Below, piece by piece: positions 55,423-64,000 of a stretch of DNA of 64,000 nucleotides (positions are counted from its first letter, which is position 1; every line of letters starts with the position of its first letter). The DNA lies in assembly GCF_018324685.1 (NCBI RefSeq), contig NZ_AP023354.1, positions 5,332,001-5,396,000 on the forward strand, read 5' to 3'. The notes beneath the pieces were generated by a model. It saw nothing but the letters and a program-made list of their open reading frames with translations. It was not told the DNA's origin and made no database searches. This DNA comes from Actinocatenispora sera (lineage in GTDB: Bacteria > Actinomycetota > Actinomycetes > Mycobacteriales > Micromonosporaceae). The translations under genes and the position numbers were made by a program.

Positions 55423-56094
55423 GTGGCCGGTAGTGCGTCCCGTCGGCGCGCCGGGCTGAGCCGCGACCGGGTGTTCGAGGCCGCGCTGCGGATCGCCGAC
55501 GCCGAAGGCGTCGAGGCGCTGTCGATGCGCCGGCTCGGCCGGGAACTCGGCGTCGAGGCGATGTCGCTGTACCACCACGTGCCGGACAAGGCAGCCATCG
55601 TCGCCGGGCTGGCCGGCCGGGTGTTCGCGGAGGTCACCGTCCCGACTGCCGATCCGGCGGCGGACTGGCGCACGGTGCTCGGCCGCCTGCTGTGGTCGCT
55701 GCGCGGCACGCTGCTGCGGCACCCCGGCGCGCTGCCGGCCGTGGCCACCCACGAGGTGACGGCCGGCCCGGGGCTTGCGCTGTACGAGGCGGCGATGCGG
55801 CTGCTACACGACGCCGGGTTCGACCTGGCGCGGGCCAACTACGCGCTGAACAACCTGGTCACCTACACGATCGGGCACTGCCTGGCGATGGCCGGGCGAC
55901 CGCCGCTCGGGGTTGCCGAACCGACCGCGGCGCAGCGACGCGAGACCGCCGCCGCGCTGGATCCCGACCGGTACCCGACCGTGGCCGCGTGGCTCGCACA
56001 GCTCGGCGACACCGGCTACGACGCGGACGCGCTGTACGAGCAGGGCCTGACCGCGCTGCTCGACGGTCTCGCCGAGCCGCACGGCCACGGCTGA
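55423..56094 (+). CDS. TetR family regulator (TetR_C domain)
   Basis: 223 residues from GTG 55423, with GAGGAG six bases upstream. The helix-turn-helix is RVFEAALRIADAEGVEALSMRRLGRELGVEAMSLYHHVPDKAAI (residues about 16-60). The SMRRLGRELGVEAMSLYHHV wording and the helical C-terminal half (LRGTLLRHPGALPAVATHE) belong to the TetR_C group. It is co-transcribed with the SnoaL-like gene and most likely binds the CTTAC-N3-GTAAG pair. Confidence 0.92.
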   Translation: MAGSASRRRAGLSRDRVFEAALRIADAEGVEALSMRRLGRELGVEAMSLYHHVPDKAAIVAGLAGRVFAEVTVPTADPAADWRTVLGRLLWSLRGTLLRHPGALPAVATHEVTAGPGLALYEAAMRLLHDAGFDLARANYALNNLVTYTIGHCLAMAGRPPLGVAEPTAAQRRETAAALDPDRYPTVAAWLAQLGDTGYDADALYEQGLTALLDGLAEPHGHG

Positions 56095-56124
56095 GGCCCG
56101 CGGTGTCGCGGTCCCGCCGCCCGG

Positions 56125-56880
56125 TCAGTGCCGGCGGCGGTGCCGCAGGTCGACCGCCGCCGCGGCCAGCACGGCGACACCGGTCAGCGCGAACGGCAGT
56201 ACCCCGGCGGCCAGCCGGGCGGTCGTCACCAGCAGCGCGGACACCGCCGCCCCGGCCAGCATCGCCGCCACCAGCAACACCAGCCGGGGCAGCCCCCGGC
56301 CCGCTGCGCCACCGGTGATCCGGCTGACCACCGTGGTCAGCGTGCTGGTCAGGTAGGTGGTGGACCCGGCCGGCAGGGCGAGCGCCTGCACCGCGCGGGC
56401 CTGGAAGCCCATCGCCACCGCGGACACCGCGACGAGCACCCCCGCGCCGATCCCGGTGGGCCGGCCGTCGGCGACCAGCCAGCCGACGAACAGCAGCAGT
56501 TGCAACACCGCCTGCACGCCGAGCGCGTGCGTGACCCGTACCGGCCAGGGGTCGAGGTCGGTGGCCCTGGTGCGACCGAGAAACCGGGTGCACACCGCCA
56601 CGCCGACCACGTACCCCGCGAGCGACACCACCGAGCGCACCGCGGCGGCGCCGGAGCCGGTACCGGCCGCGATGCCCAGCAGCGCCAGGTTGCCGGTCAT
56701 CACCGCGGTGAACACGTGCCCCAACGCCAGGTAGCTCAGCGCGTCGGTGGCGCCGGCGCCGGCGGCGAGCACCAGCAGCAGCGCGTCCGGGATCACGCGC
56801 AGGGCCGGCGGCCCCACGCGTTCCTGTTCGTCCTCGGACCGCTCGGCAGACATCGCTGTGAGCATCGCATCCGTGACCAT
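56125..56880 (-). CDS. YoaK/DUF1275 family membrane protein
   Basis: 251 residues from the 56880 start; ATGs at 56865 and 56853 are alternatives and none has a good ribosome binding site. Six hydrophobic segments are seen, with the family's LLLVLAAGAGATDALSYLALGHVFTAVMTGNLALLG at the front and QARAVQALALPAGSTTYLTSTLTTV in the middle. The function of DUF1275 is not established. It ends 30 bp from the convergent TetR gene and is divergent from nothing; rnj lies upstream in the same direction. Confidence 0.88.
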   Translation of the reverse strand: MVTDAMLTAMSAERSEDEQERVGPPALRVIPDALLLVLAAGAGATDALSYLALGHVFTAVMTGNLALLGIAAGTGSGAAAVRSVVSLAGYVVGVAVCTRFLGRTRATDLDPWPVRVTHALGVQAVLQLLLFVGWLVADGRPTGIGAGVLVAVSAVAMGFQARAVQALALPAGSTTYLTSTLTTVVSRITGGAAGRGLPRLVLLVAAMLAGAAVSALLVTTARLAAGVLPFALTGVAVLAAAAVDLRHRRRH

Positions 56881-56924
56881 TGGTACGGGTCGGAACCGCG
56901 ATGCTCACCACGCGACGTGCCGGA

Positions 56925-58613
56925 TCACACCTCGACGACGTTGGGCACGATCATCGGGCGGCGCCGGTACGTGTCGTTGACCCACCGGCCGACCGAGCGC
57001 CGGACCAGCTGCTGCAGCTGGTGCGGATCGGACACGCCGTCCTTCGCCGCCCTGTCCAGCACCTCGGTGATCAACGGCACCACCGGGTCGAAGGCGGCCG
57101 GGTCCTCCGAGAACCCCTTCGCCGACACGGTCGGCCCGCCGACCACCTTGCCGGTCACCGAGTCGACCACCACCGTCGCCGCGATGAACCCGCCGTCGCC
57201 GAGGATGCGCCGCTCGGTCAGCGCGCTCTCCCCCACGTCCCCGACCGCGAGGCCGTCGACGTAGACGTACCGGTTGGGCAGGTGGCCGACCAGCCGGGCC
57301 CGGCCGTCGACCAGGTCGACCACGTCGCCGTCCTCGCACAGCACGACGCCCTCGGCCGGTACCCCGGACTCGGCCGCCAGCCGGGCGTGCGCCCGCAGGT
57401 GCCGCCACTCGCCGTGGATCGGCAGGAAGTTGCTCGGCCGCACCACGTTGAGCAGGTACAGCAGCTCGCCGGCCGGCGCGTGCCCGGAGACGTGCACCCG
57501 GGCCACGTCCTTGTGGATCACCGTGGCGCCGGCCCGAGACAGCGCGTTGATCACCCGGTACACCGAGGTCTCGTTGCCCGGCACGAGCGAGGACGCCAGT
57601 ACGACCGTGTCGCCCGGCTCGATCTTGACGTGCCGGTGGTCGCCGGAGGCCATCCGGCCCAGCGCGCTCATCGGCTCGCCCTGCGAGCCGGTCGACATGA
57701 ACACGATCTCGTCCGCCGGCAGGTTCGTCGCCTCCTCCAGCGACACCACCAGACCGGCCGCGATGTGCAGCAGCCCCAGATCGCGGGCGATGCCCATGTT
57801 GCGCACCATGGACCGGCCGATCAACGCCACCTTGCGGCCATGCTCGGCCGCCGAGTCGAGCACCTGCTGGACCCGGTGCACGTGCGAGGCGAACGAGGCG
57901 ACGATGATCCGGCCGCGCGCGCGGCGGAAGATGCCGTCGATGACCGGCCGGATCTCCTGTTCGGAGGTGACGAACCCGGGGATCTCGGCGTTGGTCGAGT
58001 CGGACAGCAGCAGGTCGACGCCCTCGCCGCCCAACCGGGCGAAGCCGGCCAGGTCGGTGACCCGGCCGTCCAGCGGCAGCTGATCCATCTTGAAGTCGCC
58101 GGTGTGCAGCACCGTCCCGGCGCCGGTGCGCACCGCCACCGCCATCGCGTCCGGGATCGAGTGGTTGACCGCGAAGAACTCGCAGCTGAACGGACCGAGC
58201 TGCTCGATGCCGCCCTCCCGGACGGTCAGCGAGTACGGCGTGATCCGCCGCTCGGCGAGCTTCGCCTCCACCAGCGCCAGGGTGAACTGCGAGCCCACCA
58301 GCGGGATGTCCGGCTTGCGCGCCAGCAGGTAGGGCACCGCGCCGATGTGATCCTCGTGCCCGTGCGTGAGCACGATCGCCTCGACGTCGTCGAGCCGGTC
58401 GGCGATCGGCGAGAAGTCCGGCAGGATGACGTCGACGCCCGGTTGGTCCACATCCGGGAACAGCACGCCGCAGTCGACGACGAGCAGCCGCCCCTCGTAC
58501 TCGTAGACGGTCATGTTGCGGCCGATCGCGCCGAGGCCACCCAGCGGAATGACCCGCAGGCTGTGCGCGGCGAGCGGCGGTGGTGGGGCCAGCTCCGGAT
58601 GTGCCTGGCTCAC
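56925..58613 (-). CDS. rnj: Ribonuclease J
   Basis: 562 residues from ATG 58613. The metallo-beta-lactamase motif HGHEDH is at residues 84-89; DGVLLTHTGDFKMDQ-like, the beta-CASP segment SFASHVHRVQQVLD and the late HVSGHAPAGEL are present. It processes and degrades RNA from the 5' end. With rny, the window supplies both RNA decay nucleases. It lies 128 bp downstream of dapA, the common dapA-rnj order of actinobacteria. Confidence 0.96.
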   Translation of the reverse strand: MSQAHPELAPPPPLAAHSLRVIPLGGLGAIGRNMTVYEYEGRLLVVDCGVLFPDVDQPGVDVILPDFSPIADRLDDVEAIVLTHGHEDHIGAVPYLLARKPDIPLVGSQFTLALVEAKLAERRITPYSLTVREGGIEQLGPFSCEFFAVNHSIPDAMAVAVRTGAGTVLHTGDFKMDQLPLDGRVTDLAGFARLGGEGVDLLLSDSTNAEIPGFVTSEQEIRPVIDGIFRRARGRIIVASFASHVHRVQQVLDSAAEHGRKVALIGRSMVRNMGIARDLGLLHIAAGLVVSLEEATNLPADEIVFMSTGSQGEPMSALGRMASGDHRHVKIEPGDTVVLASSLVPGNETSVYRVINALSRAGATVIHKDVARVHVSGHAPAGELLYLLNVVRPSNFLPIHGEWRHLRAHARLAAESGVPAEGVVLCEDGDVVDLVDGRARLVGHLPNRYVYVDGLAVGDVGESALTERRILGDGGFIAATVVVDSVTGKVVGGPTVSAKGFSEDPAAFDPVVPLITEVLDRAAKDGVSDPHQLQQLVRRSVGRWVNDTYRRRPMIVPNVVEV

Positions 58614-58740
58614 TGAGCTCTCCTATTCACTTCGTACAGTCTTCTGGTACCGGCGGTCCGGCGCCGGCGTCGCGGCCCCGCCGGCCGCGACGCGGCACGA
58701 GGAGCGCCTGTCGTTCGCATCGTGCGCGCGGCCGCAACGG

Positions 58741-59637
58741 TCAGAGTTCGATACCGGCCCGCTCGCAATCGGCGCACAGCTGGCGGATCTCCGCCTCGGT
58801 GGCGTCCACCAGCGGTGAGCGGACCGGGCCGGCCGGCAAGCCACGCAGCCGCATCGCGGCCTTCACCAGGATCACGCCCTGGGTGCGGAAGAAGCCGGTG
58901 AACACCGGCAGCAGCCGGTGGTGCAACGCGAGCGCGCCGGCATGGTCGCCGGCCTCGAACGCCTCGATCATCTGCCTGGTCTCCCGGCCGGCCACGTGCG
59001 TCGGGGTACCGACCACGCCGACCGCGCCGACCGCCAGCAGCGGCAGGGTGAGCTTGTCCTCGCCGGAGTAGACGGCGACCCCGCCGTGCCCGGTGACCGC
59101 CGAGGTCGCGGCGGGGTCGCCCTTGGCGTCCTTGACCGCGGCGATGTTGCGATGATCGGCCAGCCGCAGCAGCGTGTCGGTGGCGATCGGGGTCGCCGTC
59201 CGGCCGGGTATGTCGTACAGCATCACCGGCAGGTCGGTCGCCTCGGCGACGGTGGTGAAGTGCGCGAGCAACCCGGCCTGCGGCGGCTTGGAGTAGTACG
59301 GAGTGACCACGAGCAGGCCGTGCGCGCCGGCCTTGGCCGCGGTGTGGGCGAGCTCAACGCTGTGCGCGGTGTCGAACGTACCGACGCCGGCCACGATCCG
59401 GGCCCGGTCACCGACCGCCTCGACCACGGCGCGCAGCAACGTCTCCTTCTCCGCGTCGGAGGTGGTCGGCGCCTCGCCGGTGGTCCCGCTGATCACCAGC
59501 GCGTCGTTGCCCTGCACGTCGACCAGGTACTCGGCCAGTTTCTGCGCACCGGCGACGTCGAGCGAGCCGTCGGCGGCGAACGGAGTGACCATCGCGGTCA
59601 GCAGCCGACCAAACGGTCGGCGCGGGTCGTGCGTCAT
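58741..59637 (-). CDS. dapA: 4-hydroxy-tetrahydrodipicolinate synthase
   Basis: 298 residues from ATG 59637. FGRLLTAMVTPFAADGSLD, SGTTGEAPTTSDAEK, VVTPYYSKPPQAGLLAHF (catalytic Tyr) and NIAAVKDAKGDP (Schiff-base Lys) are intact. It condenses pyruvate with aspartate semialdehyde in the diaminopimelate/lysine pathway, using the product of asd at 53.4 kb. It lies between thyX and rnj, all leftward. Confidence 0.96.
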   Translation of the reverse strand: MTHDPRRPFGRLLTAMVTPFAADGSLDVAGAQKLAEYLVDVQGNDALVISGTTGEAPTTSDAEKETLLRAVVEAVGDRARIVAGVGTFDTAHSVELAHTAAKAGAHGLLVVTPYYSKPPQAGLLAHFTTVAEATDLPVMLYDIPGRTATPIATDTLLRLADHRNIAAVKDAKGDPAATSAVTGHGGVAVYSGEDKLTLPLLAVGAVGVVGTPTHVAGRETRQMIEAFEAGDHAGALALHHRLLPVFTGFFRTQGVILVKAAMRLRGLPAGPVRSPLVDATEAEIRQLCADCERAGIEL

Positions 59638-59722
59638 GCCACCAACCTATCGGACCGACCGGCGGGCACGGGCGGATCATCCGGTGAGACGTCCGTCCCC
59701 CGGAGGGCTGACTCCACCCGGC

Positions 59723-60475
59723 TCAGCCCTCCGTGACGAACGGGCTGGCCGCGATCTCGGTCCCGTCGTCCAGCGCCGAGATGGTGAAGTCGCCGAACAC
59801 GTTCGGCGCCACCTGCTGCAGCTGCCGCAGGCAGGCGATCGCCAGCGCCCGGATCTCGACGTCCGCGTGCTCGGAGGCCCGCATCGCGACGAAGTGCCGC
59901 CAGGCGCGGTAGTTGCCGGTGACCACGATGCGCGTCTCGGTCGCGTTCGGCAGTACCGCCCGGGCGGCCTGCCGGGCCTGCTTGCGGCGCAACGTCGCGT
60001 TCGGCACGTCGGCGAACTTCTTCTCCAGGCCTTCCAGCAGCTCGGTGTAGAGCTTGACGGCGGCCTCGGCGCCCTCGACGAACTTGGCGTGCAGCTCCGG
60101 GTCCTCGGCGATCACGTCCGGCTCGACCATCGCCGCGTTGCGCTCCGGCACGTACCGCTGGGACAGCTGGGAGTAGGAGAAGTGCCGGTGCCGGATCAGC
60201 TCGTGGGTCAGCGAGCGCGAGATGCCGGTGAGGTAGAACGTCACGCTGCCGTGTTCGAGCACCGACAGGTGGCCCACCTCGAGGATGTGCCGCAGGTAGC
60301 CGGCGTTGGTCGCGGTGGCCGGGTTCGGCTTCTTCCACGACTGGTAGCAGGCCCGGCCGGCGAACTCGGCGAGCGCCTGGCCACCGTCCGCGTCGGTGCT
60401 CCAGGGCACGTCCGCGGGCGGCGCGAACTGGGTCCAGGCGATGGGCTGCACGGTGGGCGGAACGATCTCGGGCAC
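59723..60475 (-). CDS. thyX: Flavin-dependent thymidylate synthase ThyX
   Basis: 250 residues from GTG 60475, with GAGGGGGA in front. The ThyX signature [11 protein letters not shown] lies at residues 95-105 and is followed by QRYVPER. ACYQSW and [22 protein letters not shown] are further family marks. It methylates dUMP using methylene-THF and FADH2, the same folate pool as metF. thyX-dapA-rnj is a conserved actinobacterial order, although dapB does not precede it here. Confidence 0.96.
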   Translation of the reverse strand: MPEIVPPTVQPIAWTQFAPPADVPWSTDADGGQALAEFAGRACYQSWKKPNPATATNAGYLRHILEVGHLSVLEHGSVTFYLTGISRSLTHELIRHRHFSYSQLSQRYVPERNAAMVEPDVIAEDPELHAKFVEGAEAAVKLYTELLEGLEKKFADVPNATLRRKQARQAARAVLPNATETRIVVTGNYRAWRHFVAMRASEHADVEIRALAIACLRQLQQVAPNVFGDFTISALDDGTEIAASPFVTEG

Positions 60476-60655
60476 GGCATCCCCCTCGAAGTCTGGCGAC
60501 GCGGCGAGCCGGTCCCCTGCGCCACTGCCGCGCCTCGAATTTACCGGCAGCCCCGATGCCTGCCGGAACCGGCTGGTTGCGGGCTCGGTGGGCGGTTCGC
60601 GGTCCATCCGGCCGCTGCGGCGACCGGAGACGGCACGCTAGACGGCAATCAGGCA

Positions 60656-60694
60656 TTGACTGGCGTCGAAAGTGATGTCATGATGGCGTCATGA
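60656..60694 (+). promoter_or_regulatory. Promoter with paired TCATGA sites
   Basis: TTGACT at 60656-60661, a 17-bp spacer and CATGAT at 60679-60684. Two GTCATGA repeats at 60677 and 60688 (palindromic core TCATGA) are 11 bp apart, one helical turn, the geometry of ribbon-helix-helix repressor sites. Confidence 0.6.
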
Positions 60695-60975
60695 ACGCAT
60701 CAGCACTGGAACTGGAACTGGTCCGCCGAGACCTGAACACCCACCGCGGGGCCATCGACCACGAGCCGGCCACCCGCCGCACCGGAGACCACCGGTGGGA
60801 CGGCTGGCTGTACCGGAAGGGCACGGGCACCGGGCTCGAGTCGGAGAACGGGAGCCGGGATCGGTACGCCGACCGCGGCGGCAGACCCACGCCACGGCGA
60901 CGTCCTCGGCATCGACGGGCGCGCCCCCGCTTGGTTGACATCACCCGTGCTGTCAGGATAGTGCCATGGACCTGA
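60691..60975 (+). CDS. Small ORF upstream of the HicB-like gene, possible degenerate copy
   Basis: 94 codons from ATG 60691. A TTGACT-N17-CATGAT promoter (60656-60684) puts transcription start at or near the ATG, suggesting a leaderless message. The first 20 residues, MNASALELELVRRDLNTHRG, resemble the start of the next gene (MDLNPYLETLRRDLEAS). Codon usage fits this genome for about 65 codons and then decays into Arg-rich sequence. The stop overlaps the next ATG. Either a real leader protein or the remains of a duplicated HicB-like gene. Confidence 0.4.
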   Translation: MNASALELELVRRDLNTHRGAIDHEPATRRTGDHRWDGWLYRKGTGTGLESENGSRDRYADRGGRPTPRRRPRHRRARPRLVDITRAVRIVPWT

Positions 60976-61448
60976 ACCCGTACCTGGAAACGTTGCGCCG
61001 CGACCTGGAGGCCAGCGCGGCCCCCGGCGACGACGACGTCCGGCGGGCGGCCGGGCTGCTTTCCGGCTCGCTGGAGGCCGCCGCGCGGCTCAGCCTGCTG
61101 GAGGCGCTGTCCGACGCCGCGGCCGAGATCACCACGAAGCTGGACAACGCCTCGGTCGAGGTACGGCTCCGCGGCCGGGCGGCCGACCTGGTCGTCAACG
61201 AGACCGCGCCACCCGGCCCGCCGGAGCCGCCGCCCGCCACCGAAGCCGAGTCCGGCGACGTCGCCCGGATCACGCTGCGGCTGCCCGAGGGCCTCAAGTC
61301 TCAGGTCGAACGGGCCGCGTCGACCGAGGGCATCTCCGTCAACGCCTGGCTGGTCCGGGCCATCGGTGCCGCCGTCCGCGGCGGCAGCGGCGGCCCGACC
61401 ACCCGGACCCGCCTCGGCCGCCGGGTCACCGGCTACGCCCAGGCCTGA
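60966..61448 (+). CDS. HicB-like ribbon-helix-helix protein
   Basis: 160 residues from ATG 60966. The C-terminal ribbon-helix-helix is ARITLRLPEGLKSQVERAASTEGISVNAWLVRAI (residues about 97-130), and the N-terminal half is a helical extension. It is annotated in relatives as a HicB-family antitoxin, but no hicA toxin lies nearby. Instead it sits upstream of a DUF4097 gene, a pairing common in actinobacteria, so a regulatory role for that gene is more likely. A TTGACA at 60935 may give it its own promoter. Confidence 0.82.
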   Translation: MDLNPYLETLRRDLEASAAPGDDDVRRAAGLLSGSLEAAARLSLLEALSDAAAEITTKLDNASVEVRLRGRAADLVVNETAPPGPPEPPPATEAESGDVARITLRLPEGLKSQVERAASTEGISVNAWLVRAIGAAVRGGSGGPTTRTRLGRRVTGYAQA

Positions 61449-61619
61449 CCCGCCGCGGTCGACCCGCACCGCGCCACCCGACCGCACCGGTCGACCCGCA
61501 CCCGCGACGGCCGCACCGGCCGGCCGCGGGGCCACCCGCACCCTCAGCGGGCACCCCTGTCCTTCGCACCGTCAGGCGAGCGCGCGGCCGACGCCGTGCG
61601 CCGACATTCAGGAGCAGAC

Positions 61620-62438
61620 ATGTACGAGTTCGCGACCGACACCCCGGTCAGCATCGACCTGCGTGTCGCGGCCGGCCGTTGCGAGCTGACCGCCGAGCCG
61701 CGCGACACCGCGACGGTCGAGGTGGAACCGCTCAACCCCGGCGACGACCGGGCCGTCCAGGCCGCCGCCGACACGATCGTCCAGCTGTCCGGCGGGCAGC
61801 TGACCGTCAAGACGCCGGACACCAGCGGCGTCGGCTGGCTGTTCGGCCGGCGTACCGCGAAGCTGCGGATCACGATCGCCGTGCCGACCGGCTCCTCGCT
61901 GGAGTCCAAGGTCGCCTCCGCCGATCTGGTGTGCACCGGCACCCTGGCCACCGTCAGCGTCAACAACGCCTCCGGGGACGTCCAGCTGGACCAGGTCACC
62001 GGTGACGTCTCGATGAACTCCGCCTCCGGCGACGTGCGCGTCGCGTACGTCGGCGGCAACCTGAAGGCCAACTCGGCATCCGGCGACATCGACGCCGGTC
62101 GGGTCGACGGCGACGTGGCCCACAACTCCGCCAGCGGCGACACCCGGATCGGCGAGACGCACGGCACCGTCAAGGTGCACAGCGCCTCCGGCGACGTGCG
62201 GATCGACGCGGTGGTCGCCGGATCGGTCCGGGCCAACACCGCCTCCGGCGACCTGATCTTCGGCGTACCGGCCGGGACCGGGGTGTGGATGGACCTCAAC
62301 ACCGCGTCCGGCAGCACCTCCAGCGACCTGTCCATCGGCGGCGAGCGCCCGCTGGCCGGTCACGACGTGGAGCTGCGCGGCAGCACCGCCTCCGGCGACA
62401 TCGAGATCCGCCGGGTACCGGCACCGGCGGCGTCCTGA
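61620..62438 (+). CDS. DUF4097 beta-strand repeat protein
   Basis: 272 residues from ATG 61620 with CAGGAG nine bases upstream. Residues about 115-255 contain at least six copies of the motif NSASGDV/VRxxxVxG (for example VNNASGDVQLDQVTGDV, MNSASGDVRVAYVGG), each forming a beta-helix turn. There is no signal peptide, so it is probably cytoplasmic. The function of the family is unknown; neighbours are often membrane stress genes. Here the ABC transporter that often follows is replaced by a convergent DUF2752 gene. Confidence 0.9.
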   Translation: MYEFATDTPVSIDLRVAAGRCELTAEPRDTATVEVEPLNPGDDRAVQAAADTIVQLSGGQLTVKTPDTSGVGWLFGRRTAKLRITIAVPTGSSLESKVASADLVCTGTLATVSVNNASGDVQLDQVTGDVSMNSASGDVRVAYVGGNLKANSASGDIDAGRVDGDVAHNSASGDTRIGETHGTVKVHSASGDVRIDAVVAGSVRANTASGDLIFGVPAGTGVWMDLNTASGSTSSDLSIGGERPLAGHDVELRGSTASGDIEIRRVPAPAAS

Positions 62439-62503
62439 CGGCGCCGCGTCGCCGAGGGTGTCGGTGTCGGCCGGCACCCCTGCGACAGGACCGGCCGACG
62501 GCC

Positions 62504-63148
62504 TCAGACGTACAGGAAGGTGAACGGCGCCCAGGGCAGGTTGCGCATGATGAAGAAGGCCGCCCAGGCGCCGGCGAACAGGGCGAACGCGACCGGCGGG
62601 ACGCGCAGCCGCGGCATGGCGATGCCGAAGACCCGGCGCAGCGCCCAGGCAAGGTAGGCGTACACCACGAACGGCGCGGCGAACACCGCGAGCACGTGGT
62701 TGCGGGCCGCCTCCGGCAGGTTGCCGTGCAGCAGGTACCAGAAGGCGCGGGTGCCGCCGCAGCCCGGGCAGTCGAGCCCGGTGAGCGCCTTGAACGCGCA
62801 GCCACCGGTGGGCCCCTCCTCGCCGGTGGTGGGGTTGAAGTGCTCGACGTAGACCACCGACATGCCGAAGCAGGCCAGCAGCGCGAGCGGCGCCAACCAG
62901 GTCTGTCGCACGAACAGGAACTGGATGAGGCGCCCGACCGGCGTTCGCGGCCGCCGCGGCGACGCCTGCTCGGCCCCGGTCGGGCCAGGGTAGGCGTAGC
63001 CGGCCGCGGAGACCGGGTAGCCATAACCGGGCGGCGGGGTCCGCGGGCCGTCGTCGACCGGCTCCCCGATGCCGGTGGCCGGGATCGCCGCAACCGCTCC
63101 CCCGGACATCACTTGCTGCGCGCTGCCGATGTCGCTCACCGACGCCAT
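62504..63148 (-). CDS. DUF2752 membrane protein
   Basis: 214 residues from ATG 63148, preceded by AGGGGAGG. A Pro/Gly/Tyr-rich N-terminus of about 80 residues leads to three hydrophobic segments. The motif TGLDCPGCGGTRAFWYLLHGNLPEA is the hallmark of DUF2752, with two cysteines in CPGCGGTRA. The role is unknown. It is convergent with the DUF4097 gene. Confidence 0.9.
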   Translation of the reverse strand: MASVSDIGSAQQVMSGGAVAAIPATGIGEPVDDGPRTPPPGYGYPVSAAGYAYPGPTGAEQASPRRPRTPVGRLIQFLFVRQTWLAPLALLACFGMSVVYVEHFNPTTGEEGPTGGCAFKALTGLDCPGCGGTRAFWYLLHGNLPEAARNHVLAVFAAPFVVYAYLAWALRRVFGIAMPRLRVPPVAFALFAGAWAAFFIMRNLPWAPFTFLYV

Positions 63149-63212
63149 GGCCTCCCCTTCGCCGAACCTCCTCACCGTACCGGACCGGCGCCCGTGGCCG
63201 CGCCGACGCCGG

Positions 63213-64000
63213 TCACCGTTCCAGCGCGGCCGCGAGCGGGCCGGCAAGATCACCCTGCTGCGGCCGGGCGACGTCGGTCAGGCCCAGCCAGCCCGCCATC
63301 GTGCGCAGCTCCGCGGCGAGCTCACCCGCGACCCGGTCGATGCCGCCGGGTGGCCGCGGCTCGATCCACGCCGCCGGCACCCGCAGCAGCCCGGCGGCCC
63401 GGTCCGCCTTCAGGTCGACCCGGGCCACCAGCGCGTCGTCGAGCAGGAACGGCAGCACGTAGTAGCCGTGCACCCGGCGGTGCGGCGGCACGTAGATCTC
63501 GATCCGGTAGCTGAACCCGAACAGCCGCTCCGCCCGTGATCGCAGCCAGATCAACGGATCGAACGGGCTGATCAGGGTGCGGGCGGCGATCCGCCGCGGC
63601 CGGCGCGCGCCCGGATCGAGGTAGGCCGGTGCCGGCCAGCCGTCCACCTCGACCTCGATCAGCTCACCGGCCGCGACCAGCGCTGCCACCGCCGGCCGGC
63701 TCGCCGCGGCCGGCAGCCGGAAGTAGTCGCGCAGATCGGGCTCGGTGGCCACGCCGAGCGCGGTCGCGGCGGTGCGGACCAGCTGCTGGTACGCCTGGGC
63801 GGGCGCGGGAGTCGGGGTGGCCAGCACCTCGGCCGGCAGCACCCGCTCGGGCAGGTCGTAGAGCCGCTCGAAGGTGGGTAGCCGGGCCGCCGAGGTGACC
63901 TCGCCGCAGTAGAACAGCCATTCCAGGCTGGTCTTGACCGCGGACCAGTTCCAACCCCAGTCGCTGCGATCCCGGACCGTGTCGTCCTGGATCTCGCGGG
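63213..64000 (-). CDS. Winged-helix DNA-binding protein of the YcaQ/DUF1006 type, cut by the window edge
   Basis: About 262 residues of the C-terminal part; the start lies beyond 64000. WGWNWSAVKTSLEWLFYCGEV, RLPTFERLYDLPERVLP, RTLISPFDPLIWLRSRAERLFGF and HGYYVLPFLLDDALVARVDLKADR follow the pattern of the YcaQ family, whose E. coli member is an interstrand-crosslink DNA glycosylase. Whether this one has glycosylase activity cannot be judged here. Confidence 0.87.
   Translation of the reverse strand, partial: REIQDDTVRDRSDWGWNWSAVKTSLEWLFYCGEVTSAARLPTFERLYDLPERVLPAEVLATPTPAPAQAYQQLVRTAATALGVATEPDLRDYFRLPAAASRPAVAALVAAGELIEVEVDGWPAPAYLDPGARRPRRIAARTLISPFDPLIWLRSRAERLFGFSYRIEIYVPPHRRVHGYYVLPFLLDDALVARVDLKADRAAGLLRVPAAWIEPRPPGGIDRVAGELAAELRTMAGWLGLTDVARPQQGDLAGPLAAALER

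Noticed and set aside
60966-61448. HicA-HicB toxin-antitoxin pair
   Set aside because: No hicA-like small double-stranded-RNA-binding toxin is encoded on either side; the partner is a DUF4097 gene.

Overview
The window is 64 kb of very high-GC DNA. Genes are densely packed, start often at GTG, have strong GGAGG-type ribosome binding sites and frequently overlap by ATGA or GTGA. The gene content is actinobacterial: imuA'/imuB/dnaE2, clgR-pspA-pspM, DUF3046 next to recA-recX, rny, a SAV_6107-type HEPN protein, and ftsK-rnj-dapA-thyX. The combination resembles the recA region of Micromonosporaceae (Micromonospora, Actinocatenispora and relatives). That family placement is inference from gene content, not from a search.

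Layout. 0-4 kb: a leftward SOS mutagenesis cassette (HEPN protein, imuA', imuB, start of dnaE2) with a perfect LexA-type box upstream. 4-17 kb: accessory metabolism and regulators (P450, M3 peptidase, GntR, GNAT, TetR with an FAD monooxygenase, CDP-alcohol phosphatidyltransferase, metF, polyprenyl synthase, and a CGNR regulator divergent from a carboxymuconolactone decarboxylase and phosphotriesterase-like pair). 17-31 kb: miaB, a glutamate-type ABC transporter operon, a DUF998 gene with a DMT-transporter/glycosyltransferase fusion, rny, recX, recA and DUF3046. 31-44 kb: a MocR regulator divergent from a PNPOx-GNAT fusion, the giant helicase lhr, VOC and LLM enzymes, a SAM hydrolase, a rhomboid-like protein, and pspM-pspA-clgR. 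45-53 kb: cinA, pgsA, rimO, an Hsp70-like membrane protein with a partner, and ftsK. 53-64 kb: asd, a SnoaL/TetR unit, yoaK-like, rnj, dapA, thyX, a HicB/DUF4097 unit, DUF2752 and a truncated winged-helix protein.

How the genes work together. Two loci carry SOS boxes (the mutasome and recA-recX), so the window holds both halves of a DNA-damage response: recombination and translesion synthesis. clgR-pspA-pspM is an envelope-stress unit. asd and dapA belong to the lysine/diaminopimelate pathway. rny and rnj give RNA turnover. miaB and rimO are radical-SAM methylthiotransferases acting on tRNA and ribosomal protein S12.

Several regulator/target pairs carry clear palindromic operators: 10330-10347, two at 15649-15696, 32276-32303, two at 54614-54675, and 60678-60694. 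A second theme is short tandem repeats in multiples of 3 bp (24, 27, 36 and 48 bp), often in frame inside genes (imuA', P450, recX, the Hsp70-like gene) and also between genes. No tRNA, rRNA, CRISPR array, insertion sequence or prophage was recognised.
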